Positions 24,869-32,067 of a stretch of DNA of 32,208 nt are shown here, piece after piece; within the stretch, counting starts at the first letter, position 1; each line of letters starts with the position of its first letter. The notes beneath the pieces are model-generated. The model was not told the origin of the DNA. It worked only from the letters and a program-made list of their open reading frames with translations, and made no database searches. The translations under genes were made by a program, and so were the position numbers. The DNA comes from Hyphomicrobiales bacterium (lineage in GTDB: Bacteria; Pseudomonadota; Alphaproteobacteria; Rhizobiales; JAJFHR01), in contig JAJFHS010000034.1 of NCBI GenBank assembly GCA_021775475.1, forward strand, positions 1 through 32,208, written 5' to 3'.

Positions 24869-25663
24869 TTATAGTCCCTTATAGAAATCAAGTAACAAGC
24901 GAGCGGTTTCATCCGGCGCTTCAATGCAGGGTAGATGGCCCGGGCCGTCAATGATCTCAAAGCGTGAGTTTGCAATGAGCTCATGAGTGATAGCCATCAT
25001 TTCCGGTGGGGTTGAACCGTCATTGGAACCCACTAGCAACATGGTTGGAATCGATATTGATTTTGCTATTTCTGTATAATCGGCGTCTCTCAAGGCTGCA
25101 CTTGTGCCGCAATAACCATCAAGGGGAGTGCGCAACAACATATTACGATAGCCAAGAAAATCAGGATTGTCGGCCTTACGATAGCTTTCAGAAAACCAAC
25201 GTTCCAGAATAGATGTTTCGAGTACTTCAATGCCACCATCATTGACCGCATTGATGCGGTCATTCCACATGCTTGCCTCGCCAATTTTATGGCCAGTATC
25301 GGAAAGAACCAGGGCGCGAACAAGATCAGGACGCTTGCCATAAACGCCCTGAACGATCATGCCGCCTACTGACAAGCCGACCAGAACTGCATCTTTGACA
25401 TTCAAAATATCAAGCAGAGAGATGAGATCATCTACATGCTGATCCATACTATAGGGCTGAGGGGTTGCATCGGAAAGACCATGACCGCGCTTATCGTAGC
25501 GGATAAAACGCGTGTTCAGTTTCAATGAATTCAGCTGCGCGATAACAGCGTCCCAAATGCGAAAATCTGTACCAAGCGAGTTGGAAAATACAATTGCGGG
25601 AGCCGATGTGTCTCCTTCGTCTGAATAATGAATTGTAATATCATTCGCGTGAATAAATGGCAT
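24869..25663 (-). CDS. pcaD: 3-oxoadipate enol-lactonase
   Basis: A 264-aa alpha/beta hydrolase that opens beta-ketoadipate enol-lactone to beta-ketoadipate. The nucleophile Ser98 sits in GLSVGGM, with the acid Asp215 (GSNDGS) and His243 (GPGHLP) completing the triad. It is first gene of the leftward pcaDCHGIJFB operon, and its promoter region is shared with pcaQ, the usual alphaproteobacterial arrangement. Confidence 0.94.
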   Translation of the reverse strand: MPFIHANDITIHYSDEGDTSAPAIVFSNSLGTDFRIWDAVIAQLNSLKLNTRFIRYDKRGHGLSDATPQPYSMDQHVDDLISLLDILNVKDAVLVGLSVGGMIVQGVYGKRPDLVRALVLSDTGHKIGEASMWNDRINAVNDGGIEVLETSILERWFSESYRKADNPDFLGYRNMLLRTPLDGYCGTSAALRDADYTEIAKSISIPTMLLVGSNDGSTPPEMMAITHELIANSRFEIIDGPGHLPCIEAPDETARLLLDFYKGL

Positions 25664-25696
25664 AGAGCTTCTCCTAAACTCACAATGCCATTATCA

Positions 25697-25742
25697 ATTT
25701 AGTTATGTATAATGAACTTTTTAGAATGATTCATAACTAAAT
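25697..25742. promoter_or_regulatory. Candidate PcaQ operator, perfect interrupted palindrome
   Basis: Arms ATTTAGTTATG (25697-25707) and CATAACTAAAT (25732-25742) are exact complements, separated by 24 bp, in the 95-bp pcaD-pcaQ gap. LysR regulators bind such dyads between divergent genes. The arms carry ATAAC/GTTAT, which recalls the ATAACC-N4-GGTTAA site described for rhizobial PcaQ, though the geometry differs. Confidence 0.6.
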
Positions 25743-25758
25743 CGATATATGTTGTTTC

Positions 25759-26685
25759 ATGCCATTAACAAACTCACGCATAAAATACCGCCATCTGTTG
25801 TGCTTCTTGGAAACTGCCAAACAACAAAGTGTTGGCAAAGCGGCCCAAAACTTATCGATTTCACAACCTGCTGTCTCCAAAGCGCTACGTGAGTTAGAAG
25901 ATGAGCTAGGTGTAAAGCTCTTCGAACCATTAGGACGTGGTATTCGTTTGTCTGGCTATGGAGAGGTGTTTCAACGCTATGCAGGCGCTAGTATCTCATC
26001 GCTGAAACAGGGAGTGGATTTAATCGCGCAGGCGCGCTCAGCGGGTGGATTTAAAATCAGAATCGGCGCACTCCCAACCGTATTAGCCAAGGTGCTCCCC
26101 AATGCTATCCATTCGTTCAAGCAGCATGACAATGATACGATAATAGAGATTATAACCGGTGAAAATACTGTTTTAATGTCTCAGCTACAACTTGGTGATC
26201 TTGATTTGGTCGTCGGCCGGCTTACGCTACCTAACAGAATGTTAGGCCTTAGTTTTGAGCATCTCTATACTGAAGAAATTGGCCTGTTTGTCCGCGATGG
26301 GCATCCGTTGCTCACTGAAACAAGTGGAAAATCATTTGTTCTTGAGAGTATATCAAAATTCACCATTTTAATGCCGTGGAAAGATGCCGTAATTCGCCCT
26401 TCTGTGGATCAATTTCTGACCGTCAACGGCATGGGAAAATTTTCCGATGTTATCGAAACTGTATCAACGTCTTTTTGCAAATCCTTTGTAAAAAAGACCA
26501 ATGCAGTGTGGATAATCTCTCGTGGAGTGGCTAGCGATGAGGTGGATGCAGGTTCAATTTTCGAATTACCGATCGACACATCAACAACAACCGGTCCTGT
26601 GGGTCTAACCATAAGAGTTGGAGCACCACTAACTTTGCCAGCACAATTATTGATGCGTCATATTCGAGAGGCCTCAATCAATTAA
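25759..26685 (+). CDS. pcaQ: LysR-type activator of the pca operon
   Basis: A 308-aa LysR regulator. The N-terminal wHTH reads AKQQSVGKAAQNLSISQPAV and then SKALRELEDELGVKLFEPLG (residues about 20-60). The effector domain has IRIGALPTVLAKVLPNAI. PcaQ activates pcaD-type operons in response to beta-carboxymuconate and its lactone in related bacteria. The divergent position next to pcaD gives the name. Confidence 0.92.
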   Translation: MPLTNSRIKYRHLLCFLETAKQQSVGKAAQNLSISQPAVSKALRELEDELGVKLFEPLGRGIRLSGYGEVFQRYAGASISSLKQGVDLIAQARSAGGFKIRIGALPTVLAKVLPNAIHSFKQHDNDTIIEIITGENTVLMSQLQLGDLDLVVGRLTLPNRMLGLSFEHLYTEEIGLFVRDGHPLLTETSGKSFVLESISKFTILMPWKDAVIRPSVDQFLTVNGMGKFSDVIETVSTSFCKSFVKKTNAVWIISRGVASDEVDAGSIFELPIDTSTTTGPVGLTIRVGAPLTLPAQLLMRHIREASIN

Positions 26686-26819
26686 GCAGAGAACAAGTTT
26701 GATTCCGCCAACTTAAATTTCTGATCGAATTTGTACCAACATATTCGAGCGAGTATCGTTGACAGTTAGTGGTTTTAGATCTCCTATTTGTAGAAATATC
26801 TTATCGCTCAGGAGAAGCT
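26686..26819. other. Intergenic, pcaQ to ACAD fragment
   Basis: No gene seen. The right end carries a CAGGAGAAG ribosome-binding site belonging to the truncated acyl-CoA dehydrogenase frame. Confidence 0.4.
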
Positions 26820-26939
26820 ATGAATTTCGAATACACTGAAAAAGTCAAAGCCCTGCAGAGCCGTGTTCAGGGATTTGTTGATACCCATATTCTTCCCGCC
26901 AATCAGCAATGGCATGATGAGGTTGCCAAAGGCGGTTAG
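26820..26939 (+). pseudogene. Acyl-CoA dehydrogenase N-terminal fragment
   Basis: A good Shine-Dalgarno (AGGAG) leads into 39 codons: MNFEYTEKVKALQSRVQGFV, then DTHILPANQQWHDEVAKGG and a stop. This matches the first helix region of acyl-CoA dehydrogenases (Y...V..L..R...FMD..I.PAE..WH.EV). The remaining roughly 350 residues, including the FAD and catalytic regions, are gone. The break point falls directly on EamA-type sequence. Confidence 0.6.
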
Positions 26940-27154
26940 GCCTTTGGCGCTGGATGGCGGTGCTGGTCGGGTTTATTGGTGTTGTGATGGTGATGCAACC
27001 AACAGCAGAGAGTTTTACATGGTTTGCCATTCTGCCCCTATGTGCTGCATTCGGCTTTGCTTGCACTAACGTTTCTGCCCGGTTAATCGACGAGGCAGTA
27101 TGGCAAGCGCTGCTGTATCTCGAATGCCTGCGCGTTGTACGGCGTGATGATTAG
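26930..27154 (+). pseudogene. EamA/DMT-family transporter internal fragment
   Basis: In a second frame, running through the ACAD break, the sequence reads LWRWMAVLVGFIGVVMVMQP and then SFTWFAILPLCAAFGFACTN. This is the fourth- and fifth-helix region of drug/metabolite (EamA) transporters. Both the N-terminal helices and the C-terminal half are absent; homology fades near 27080 and the frame stops at 27154. Remnant of a deleted gene. Confidence 0.55.
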
Positions 27155-27310
27155 AATGTCATCTTGTGTGAGGGCGCGCTCAAGTGCCATCTTTTGTTTG
27201 TTCCCGCACCTTCGCTCCAAACCACCATCTCATCGATCGATCAGCTACCCTTGGAACCTCGTTTGACCACCTTCCCCCGCACCAGGGAACTTTTACCCAG
27301 GTTACCGTAC
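27155..27310. other. Intergenic region
   Basis: No gene or motif recognised between the EamA fragment and the end of the next, leftward gene. Confidence 0.35.
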
Positions 27311-28144
27311 CTAATGCAGTCTGCCAGTATACGTGCACTCTACACTGGTGTTGCTGAACTTCAAGAATTGATCAAAAAGTGCCGTTTTACGCAATTCCTG
27401 TCGTTCAAGAGGCTCTCTAAGACTATCTTTTACAACTTCAATCAACCCAAGCCACTGAAGGGGGCGGGTCAAACGAATGCATAAAAATATCCAGGCGTCA
27501 TGTGCTGGTGCTATGCGCTTATGGTCAATCCAGTCCATTGGCAGACACCACTTGGCAAATTCCTCAAGAGATGTCCAATTGGATATTCTGTTTGAAACCA
27601 ACCCAAAGAAATGGCGATAGTCCATCAATTGCTCGAATTCTGAGGCAAGTCTATAGGGGGAAGTATTGAAATCGAAGTGAGCAAACCACGTTTCAAACAA
27701 GATAGCTTGCATTTCGCCGTGGTTCTGGAGAAGTTCTCTGCCTTTTTTGGAGGGTACGGCCTTTCCCTTGATATGACGCAATAACTTTGCTGTCTCTAGT
27801 AGGTCATGCATCATGGCTAGTGGCAAGACGTCTTCTTCATTAAGAACCTTGTTGATGCGATAGAGCTTTTCTGGCTGGTAACCGGGCCACTGAAATTCTT
27901 CTGCTGCCCAAGTCACACATTTCCGGTTGAAAAAACCAGCCTTGGTAAGTGTAATTCCCCTTATCTCCTGACTATGTTGTAGAAGTTTCATGCTATTTAT
28001 GCACATGAGACTTCCAGCCAGTTGTTCATAGGGCAATTGGTCATTAAGCAATAGGTCTGGGGCGATGATCGATTGGCGCAAATGTATGATCCTACAATAG
28101 TTTGTAACTCCGGATTGATCATTGCTGGTTTTCGCAAATACCAA
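27311..28144 (-). CDS. Uncharacterised accessory-region protein, 277 aa
   Basis: No named function. The start is uncertain: TTG at 28144, or ATG at 28006. The central part, ITLTKAGFFNRKCV, then LLETAKLLRHIKGKAVPSKK and GRELLQNHG, resembles the helical C-terminal segment of a group of plasmid- and island-borne proteins related to pRiA4b ORF-3, in which L(T)..G then a wHTH-like helix pair precede a long helical tail. There are no transmembrane segments. It is transcribed away from the putative replication genes at 28299-29375 and sits next to truncated genes. The family link is by pattern only. Confidence 0.55.
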   Translation of the reverse strand: MVFAKTSNDQSGVTNYCRIIHLRQSIIAPDLLLNDQLPYEQLAGSLMCINSMKLLQHSQEIRGITLTKAGFFNRKCVTWAAEEFQWPGYQPEKLYRINKVLNEEDVLPLAMMHDLLETAKLLRHIKGKAVPSKKGRELLQNHGEMQAILFETWFAHFDFNTSPYRLASEFEQLMDYRHFFGLVSNRISNWTSLEEFAKWCLPMDWIDHKRIAPAHDAWIFLCIRLTRPLQWLGLIEVVKDSLREPLERQELRKTALFDQFLKFSNTSVECTYTGRLH

Positions 28145-28298
28145 TGCCTAACCGGATGCGAGTAATATGGCATTGATAGCTTCCTGACAGCAATACCAGA
28201 TGGCTGCTTTGCCACCAGTTGCCAGTAGCCTGCTTTCCGATACTTGCGACCAGTGCCTGATGTTCGAAGCCTCGCTTTCAGTATGATATTATTGTGAA
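28145..28298. other. Divergent intergenic region
   Basis: About 150 bp between the leftward 277-aa gene and the rightward 240-aa gene. It should hold both promoters; no motif stands out. Confidence 0.3.
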
Positions 28299-29021
28299 AT
28301 GAACAATCCTTTTCATCCGTCACGACATGACGCGACAATCCCCGACAAACATACTAATGAGGTTGGTGTTGATCGGTTTACCTATTCAGTCGCAGATGCG
28401 GTCCTTGCCTTTCATGAAGCATCTATGTCAATTACCGAACGTACCGTGCAGCGCTATTGCCAGTCCGGCAAGTTACGCGCAGTGCGGGTTGATCCAGATA
28501 CTCGGGAGCTGACCGACAAGGACAATTATTTGTTTCTGGTTGATCCGGCATCAATTCCCGAACGTGTCGCCCAACTTCGCGAAAAGCAAGAATTTATAAA
28601 GCCTACAGTTGTCGCGGCAAGTCACGACATGTCACGACTAGACGCGGCACGACGCGACGAGTCGCAAGTTGTCGCATCTGATAACAAAGATGACGAAAGT
28701 GAAGTAAAGACCGCTGAGACAGATGCTGAACATGAAACCTTGCGTCAAAAAGCAATGTCACTTGAGATCGACAAGCGGGTGCGTGACGGTCTGATCGATC
28801 AACTAAAGAATGATCGCGGGGAATTACTGTCACAACTTCAACACCATGTTGAGACGATCACAACACAAAGCAGAATGATTGGCCAGTTAGAAACCCGGCT
28901 TGAACTTTCTGCGCCTGAACCAATACGCAAACTGCGCGTATATGAGAGCACCAATCAAGATGCCATGCCGGAGAAAGGGGACAACCACTCGGGGCACATT
29001 CGTCCTAATGATGTACAATAA
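28299..29021 (+). CDS. Helix-turn-helix/coiled-coil protein of plasmid or island type
   Basis: A 240-aa protein. Residues about 28-85 look like a MerR/excisionase-type DNA-binding fold (MSITERTVQRYCQSGKLRAV, then RVDPDTRELTDKDNYLFLVD). A charged linker follows, then a long helical coiled coil (about 140-210) with heptad leucines and glutamines. The layout, an N-terminal DNA-binding part plus a coiled coil, resembles KfrA-like or replication-associated plasmid proteins, but I cannot assign a family. The linker region of the gene holds a tandem 10-bp DNA repeat (separate entry). The next gene starts 7 bp downstream, so the two form an operon. Weak ribosome-binding site. Confidence 0.6.
   Translation: MNNPFHPSRHDATIPDKHTNEVGVDRFTYSVADAVLAFHEASMSITERTVQRYCQSGKLRAVRVDPDTRELTDKDNYLFLVDPASIPERVAQLREKQEFIKPTVVAASHDMSRLDAARRDESQVVASDNKDDESEVKTAETDAEHETLRQKAMSLEIDKRVRDGLIDQLKNDRGELLSQLQHHVETITTQSRMIGQLETRLELSAPEPIRKLRVYESTNQDAMPEKGDNHSGHIRPNDVQ
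28319..28348 (+). repeat. Short 10-bp direct repeat array, gene start
   Basis: GTCACGACAT, GACGCGACAA and TCCCCGACAA stand in direct tandem, one helical turn each, at codons 7-17 of the 240-aa gene. Same consensus as the longer array at 28611. Confidence 0.55.
28611..28680 (+). repeat. Seven tandem 10-bp repeats, consensus GTCRCGRCAN
   Basis: Units at 28611, 28621, 28631, 28641, 28651, 28661 and 28671: GTCGCGGCAA, GTCACGACAT, GTCACGACTA, GACGCGGCAC, GACGCGACGA, GTCGCAAGTT, GTCGCATCTG. The unit is not a multiple of three, so the protein is not repetitive; the DNA itself appears to be the selected object. Confidence 0.7.
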
Positions 29022-29027
29022 GGTCAT

Positions 29028-29375
29028 ATGGCTGAATTCAAATCAATTGGAGGCTTTGTCAGCAAGACCAGGTTCAAGAAGCGACCTCGTTATTCCATGG
29101 TGTTTCATGATGTGCGCGACAAGTTGGGTTTATCACTTAACACCTATGTCGTTGTCGACAGCATTCACAAATTGTCATCAAGTAACCGAAAATATCCGTT
29201 CTGCATAATGTCAAAAGCTGATCTTGCGAAGTTTCTTAAACTCAGCGAACGTACTGTTTTCCGCTCCCTCAATGAGGCAGAAGAAGCTGGACTAATCGAA
29301 CGTGTTGAACATGGTCTTCGCGCTACTGATAAGTGGATTAACACTGTCGAGATTTACGATATCCAGGGAAACTAA
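29028..29375 (+). CDS. Winged-helix protein, possibly replication initiator-like
   Basis: A 115-aa protein. It has a basic N-terminus (SKTRFKKRPRYSMVFHDVRD), a segment LGLSLNTYVVVDSIHKLSSS, and a C-terminal winged helix (MSKADLAKFLKLSERTVFRS, then LNEAEEAGLIERVEHG). This order resembles small DNA-binding proteins of plasmids and phage-type replication modules, where a helix-turn-helix protein sits beside iterons. An iteron-like array begins about 20 bp after its stop, which supports that reading. There is no catalytic domain. Function is inferred; a transcription factor of an integrated element is the alternative. Confidence 0.6.
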   Translation: MAEFKSIGGFVSKTRFKKRPRYSMVFHDVRDKLGLSLNTYVVVDSIHKLSSSNRKYPFCIMSKADLAKFLKLSERTVFRSLNEAEEAGLIERVEHGLRATDKWINTVEIYDIQGN

Positions 29376-29393
29376 CACCCATGGCAGAGGGTA

Positions 29394-29475
29394 TGACAAA
29401 TTGGCATAGTGCCAGTCTGGCAGAAATCCTATGCCATTCTGGCAGCCAAACCCTGCCAAACTGGCATACTATATT
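29394..29475 (+). repeat. Iteron-like array, 22-bp period
   Basis: TGCCAGTCTGGCA (29410), TGCCATTCTGGCA (29432) and TGCCAAACTGGCA (29454) recur at exactly 22-bp spacing. Each is a small palindrome, TGCCA-N3-TGGCA. A degenerate copy, TGACAAATTGGCA, lies at 29394. AT-rich DNA follows at 29467-29510. This combination is typical of plasmid replication origins with iterons. Confidence 0.7.
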
Positions 29476-30027
29476 AATAGATAGTAATAGATATTTTTAG
29501 AAGCAAATAAGGTTTGATGAGCGACCATTGAGATTGGGATTAGTACCAAAATTATTTAAATGCGAGATATGAACACTTGAGAAAATAATCAGGCGCTAAG
29601 GTCGAGACTCATTCAAATCCAATAGCATATTCCCGTCAACTTTCTGAAACGATTACCTAACGACCACTTGTCAGCCAAGCGATATCACTTTGTCTAGAAT
29701 GCTGCGCTTCACGAAGGGCCGCTTTGGAGAAGCGGGTTTTGCAAGATTTTGAACGCTCAAATGACGGCAATGGGCCGTCAGTGACACCGCCAGCTCAGAT
29801 GGTCTCTAAATTTCAACACACTTTGTGATTTTCAACTCGTCTTCAAGGTTAATGCCGAGGTATTAAGCGCAGGGCACGCAAACAGTATTCAGCCGCCGCT
29901 GTCACCATCAATGATTTAATGCTCTAGATAGACGGATTTGGTTATTTTTGACCTCAATTTGAGAGACAAATACGAGACAAAAGGCCTTGTTTCTGACTGA
30001 CTACTACAGGTAACACTTTGAAATCAT
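29476..30027. other. Non-coding region between iterons and the tRNA fragment
   Basis: No gene supported over about 550 bp. It begins AT-rich (29467-29510). It contains a hairpin, TGACGGC-AATGG-GCCGTCA, at 29762-29780, and GAGACAAA twice at 11-bp period (29963 and 29974), about 50-65 bp from the tRNA-Arg fragment. Confidence 0.4.
29963..29981 (+). repeat. GAGACAAA direct repeat, 11-bp period
   Basis: GAGACAAA-TAC-GAGACAAA. Its location about 50 bp from a tRNA-derived core sequence fits arm-type sites for a tyrosine integrase; this is inference. Confidence 0.4.
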
Positions 30028-30072
30028 TGGCGCACCCGACAGGATTCGAACCTGTGACCTCTGCCTTCGGAG
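30028..30072 (-). other. tRNA-Arg(CCG) 3' fragment, attachment-site scar
   Basis: On the minus strand 45 nt starting CTCCGAAGG and ending GGTGCGCCA match the 3' half of tRNA-Arg(CCG), from the anticodon loop through the variable loop, T-arm (GGTTCGAATCC), acceptor strand and CCA. The 5' half is absent: sequence beyond 30072 does not fold as a D-arm or acceptor partner. Such anticodon-loop-to-CCA copies are the core sites of tyrosine-integrase islands. Confidence 0.75.
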
Positions 30073-30164
30073 TGCCGCCGATGTAAGTGAATAGGTGACT
30101 GGTGGGTTCTTAATCGCAAATGATCGGGCGTACTCACCAATGGTTTGCGAAATTCTGGTGACTT

Positions 30165-30183
30165 GCTTACTATGTGCTTACTA
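30165..30183 (+). repeat. GCTTACTA direct repeat, 11-bp period
   Basis: GCTTACTA-TGT-GCTTACTA lies between the tRNA-Arg fragment and tRNA-Thr. It has the same unit length and spacing as the GAGACAAA pair on the other side of the fragment, again suggesting integrase arm sites. Confidence 0.4.
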
Positions 30184-30229
30184 GAAGCAATTGAGGAGAA
30201 GTGCGTTTGACCTAAGTCATTGATTTAAC

Positions 30230-30305
30230 TGGTGCCGGCTGAGAGACTCGAACTCCCGACCCTCTGATTACAAATCAGATGCTCTACCAACTGAGCTAAG
30301 CCGGC
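30230..30305 (-). tRNA. tRNA-Thr(TGT)
   Basis: A complete 76-nt cloverleaf with encoded CCA. The acceptor arm begins GCCGGCT and pairs with the 3' AGCCGGC; D-arm TAGCTCAGTTGGTAGAGCA, anticodon loop TTTGTAA (anticodon TGT) and T-arm GGGAGTTCGAGTCTC are all present. Confidence 0.95.
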
Positions 30306-30415
30306 CCATTTTATCTGCGGTCGTTTGAGGAGTGCACCGGATATACGGGCATTGCGAATCTCATTAACTGCAGGCCCTCACATATACTGCCTCATTGGTG
30401 GAATCAAGAGTGATC

Positions 30416-31201
30416 TCAAGCCTTATTTCGGCAGGCGGCATAAAGCGCGACGGCGCAGGCGTTTGAGACATTGAGAGATTTGATTGGGCCGCTTATGTTG
30501 AGGCGCACCAGGTGGTCGCAGTTTTCGCGGGTTAATCGGCGCATGCCTTTGCCTTCGGCACCAAACACCAGGGCGATACGATTGAGATCGCTTAAATTTT
30601 CAAAATCATCCGATAATTCCGAATCAAAACCGACAACACTCACATTTGCCTGCTTCAGGGTTTTCAGGGCGCGGGCGAGGTTGGTTACGCGTACCAGAGG
30701 TACATGTTCCATGGCACCTGAAGCTGCCTTGGCGAGGACGCTGGAAAATTCCACACTGTTGCGGGCCGGTAATATTATGGCATCAACGCCAAAGGCTGCA
30801 CATGAACGCAAAATGGCACCGACATTGTGCGGGTCGGTTATCTGATCCAGAATGACAAGCAGTAAACGGTTTTTCTCAATGGCGAGGATTTGTTCGAGAC
30901 CGGGCTCGGGCAGGGGGCGGGCGTGCAAAACCAGGCCCTGGTGTACGGCCTCAGCCCCGACCATGCGGTCAAGCTCTTCTGCTTTAACGATTTTTAATCT
31001 GTCGCCAAAAGATTTTAAAACATCACTGAAGCGATGGGCGGCATTTTCAGTGGCGCTGAGTTTTAAAATTTTGCGGGCCGGATTTTGCAAGGCGGCAATA
31101 ACGGCGTGGCCACCATAAATCACCTGTTGGTCCGGGCGTGTGGTGCCTGCGGTTTTCTTTGATCGGGAAGAATTTTCCCGGTGTGATCGTTTGTGTCGCA
31201 T
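30416..31201 (-). CDS. rlmB: 23S rRNA (guanosine-2'-O)-methyltransferase, TrmH family
   Basis: A 261-aa SpoU/TrmH-family enzyme that 2'-O-methylates G2251 of 23S rRNA. A basic N-terminal tail precedes the substrate-binding domain (VIYGGHAVIAALQNPARKIL), followed by the knotted SPOUT domain: motif 1 DQITDPHNVGAILRS, motif 2 LVFGAEGKGMR, motif 3 SLNVSNACAVALYA. It lies between tRNA-Thr and the tRNA-Tyr/tRNA-Gly/tuf unit, a conserved alphaproteobacterial order, so this is core genome. Confidence 0.93.
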   Translation of the reverse strand: MRHKRSHRENSSRSKKTAGTTRPDQQVIYGGHAVIAALQNPARKILKLSATENAAHRFSDVLKSFGDRLKIVKAEELDRMVGAEAVHQGLVLHARPLPEPGLEQILAIEKNRLLLVILDQITDPHNVGAILRSCAAFGVDAIILPARNSVEFSSVLAKAASGAMEHVPLVRVTNLARALKTLKQANVSVVGFDSELSDDFENLSDLNRIALVFGAEGKGMRRLTRENCDHLVRLNISGPIKSLNVSNACAVALYAACRNKA

Positions 31202-31752
31202 CGGGTGGTTATAAGTGGCCTTGAAAATTGTTACAAGCCGTTGACGCTATGAGGAACAGGTAAAAAGCAACAATTGTTCGGTTTGAAGAGCGAAAGATGT
31301 TTTTAATCGAACGCCAGATAAGGTTGCGCTCGAGGTAGTGGTCGAGCAATCTCAGGAGAAAATGACATTGCGCCGGAACTCGTTACCTGGTCCTGGAGCA
31401 TGAATTCATCGTTTTGGACAACTCTAATTCTGTTTTTGGGGGTCGTCGTGGCGTTAAAGAATCCAGATTTCACACAGTCCTTCGGCACGTTGGCAGTCAG
31501 GGTGGTTTTTTGCCAGCAGCGTGTATAAAAACTTGCATTTAAATTATCGAATTGGTTAACTGTTTTTATCAGTAAACTGCAGGAAATCGCTGTTTTGGGA
31601 CTTTTAGCGGGAAGTCTTGGTGTAAAAAATGACGAAAGATGAAATTTTCCTGTTGACAGTGGTGCTTAGCACTCACATAAAGCCTGTGCGCGGGTCCCAT
31701 TCGTATGCTTCGGATGGGCTCGTTTGCGCGTTGGGCCAGATTTTACCTAAAC
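31202..31752. other. Intergenic region upstream of the tRNA-tuf unit
   Basis: About 550 bp without a supported gene. It holds an inverted repeat GCTCGA-N8-TCGAGC at about 31325-31346. The right-hand part has the promoter at 31653-31681 and then a leader with a possible CCCATTCG/CGGATGGG hairpin at about 31697-31719. Confidence 0.4.
31653..31681 (+). promoter_or_regulatory. Sigma-70-type promoter for tRNA-Tyr/tRNA-Gly/tuf
   Basis: TTGACA at 31653-31658, then 17 bp, then CATAAA at 31676-31681. A perfect -35 with a fair -10, about 70 bp upstream of tRNA-Tyr. The tRNAs and tuf probably share this strong promoter. Confidence 0.6.
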
Positions 31753-31837
31753 GGAGGGGTGCCCGAGTGGTTAAAGGGGACGGGCTGTAAACCCGTTGGC
31801 TATGCCTACGTTGGTTCAAATCCAACCCTCTCCACCA
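31753..31837 (+). tRNA. tRNA-Tyr(GTA)
   Basis: An 85-nt class II tRNA with encoded CCA. The GGAGGGG acceptor pairs with CCTCTCC; the anticodon loop CTGTAAA gives anticodon GTA; a long variable arm follows, then the T-arm GTTGGTTCAAATCCAAC. Confidence 0.95.
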
Positions 31838-31856
31838 TGGTATTTCTGGTGGTAAT

Positions 31857-31930
31857 GCGGGTGTAGCTCAATGGTAGAGCAGCAGCCTTCCAAGCTGAAT
31901 ACGAGGGTTCGATTCCCTTCACCCGCTCCA
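31857..31930 (+). tRNA. tRNA-Gly(TCC)
   Basis: 74 nt with encoded CCA. The GCGGGTG acceptor pairs with CACCCGC, the D-arm is TAGCTCAATGGTAGAGCA, and the anticodon loop CTTCCAA gives anticodon TCC. It lies 19 bp after tRNA-Tyr in the same transcript. Confidence 0.96.
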
Positions 31931-32067
31931 AAACCTGAATTGTCAGGTCGCGGTGAAGCGCAGGCAGGATATTGAGGCAATTGAGTAACACGCGGGCTTT
32001 CGCGTACAACTGATCAGATGGTGACGCTTTTTTTAGCGGCAAAACTTTAAGAGGAAAGAAGACTTCG

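Noticed and set aside
29394..29475. Repeat array considered as a CRISPR
   Set aside because: Units are 13-bp palindromes at 22-bp period, too short for CRISPR repeats and spacers, and no cas gene is near.
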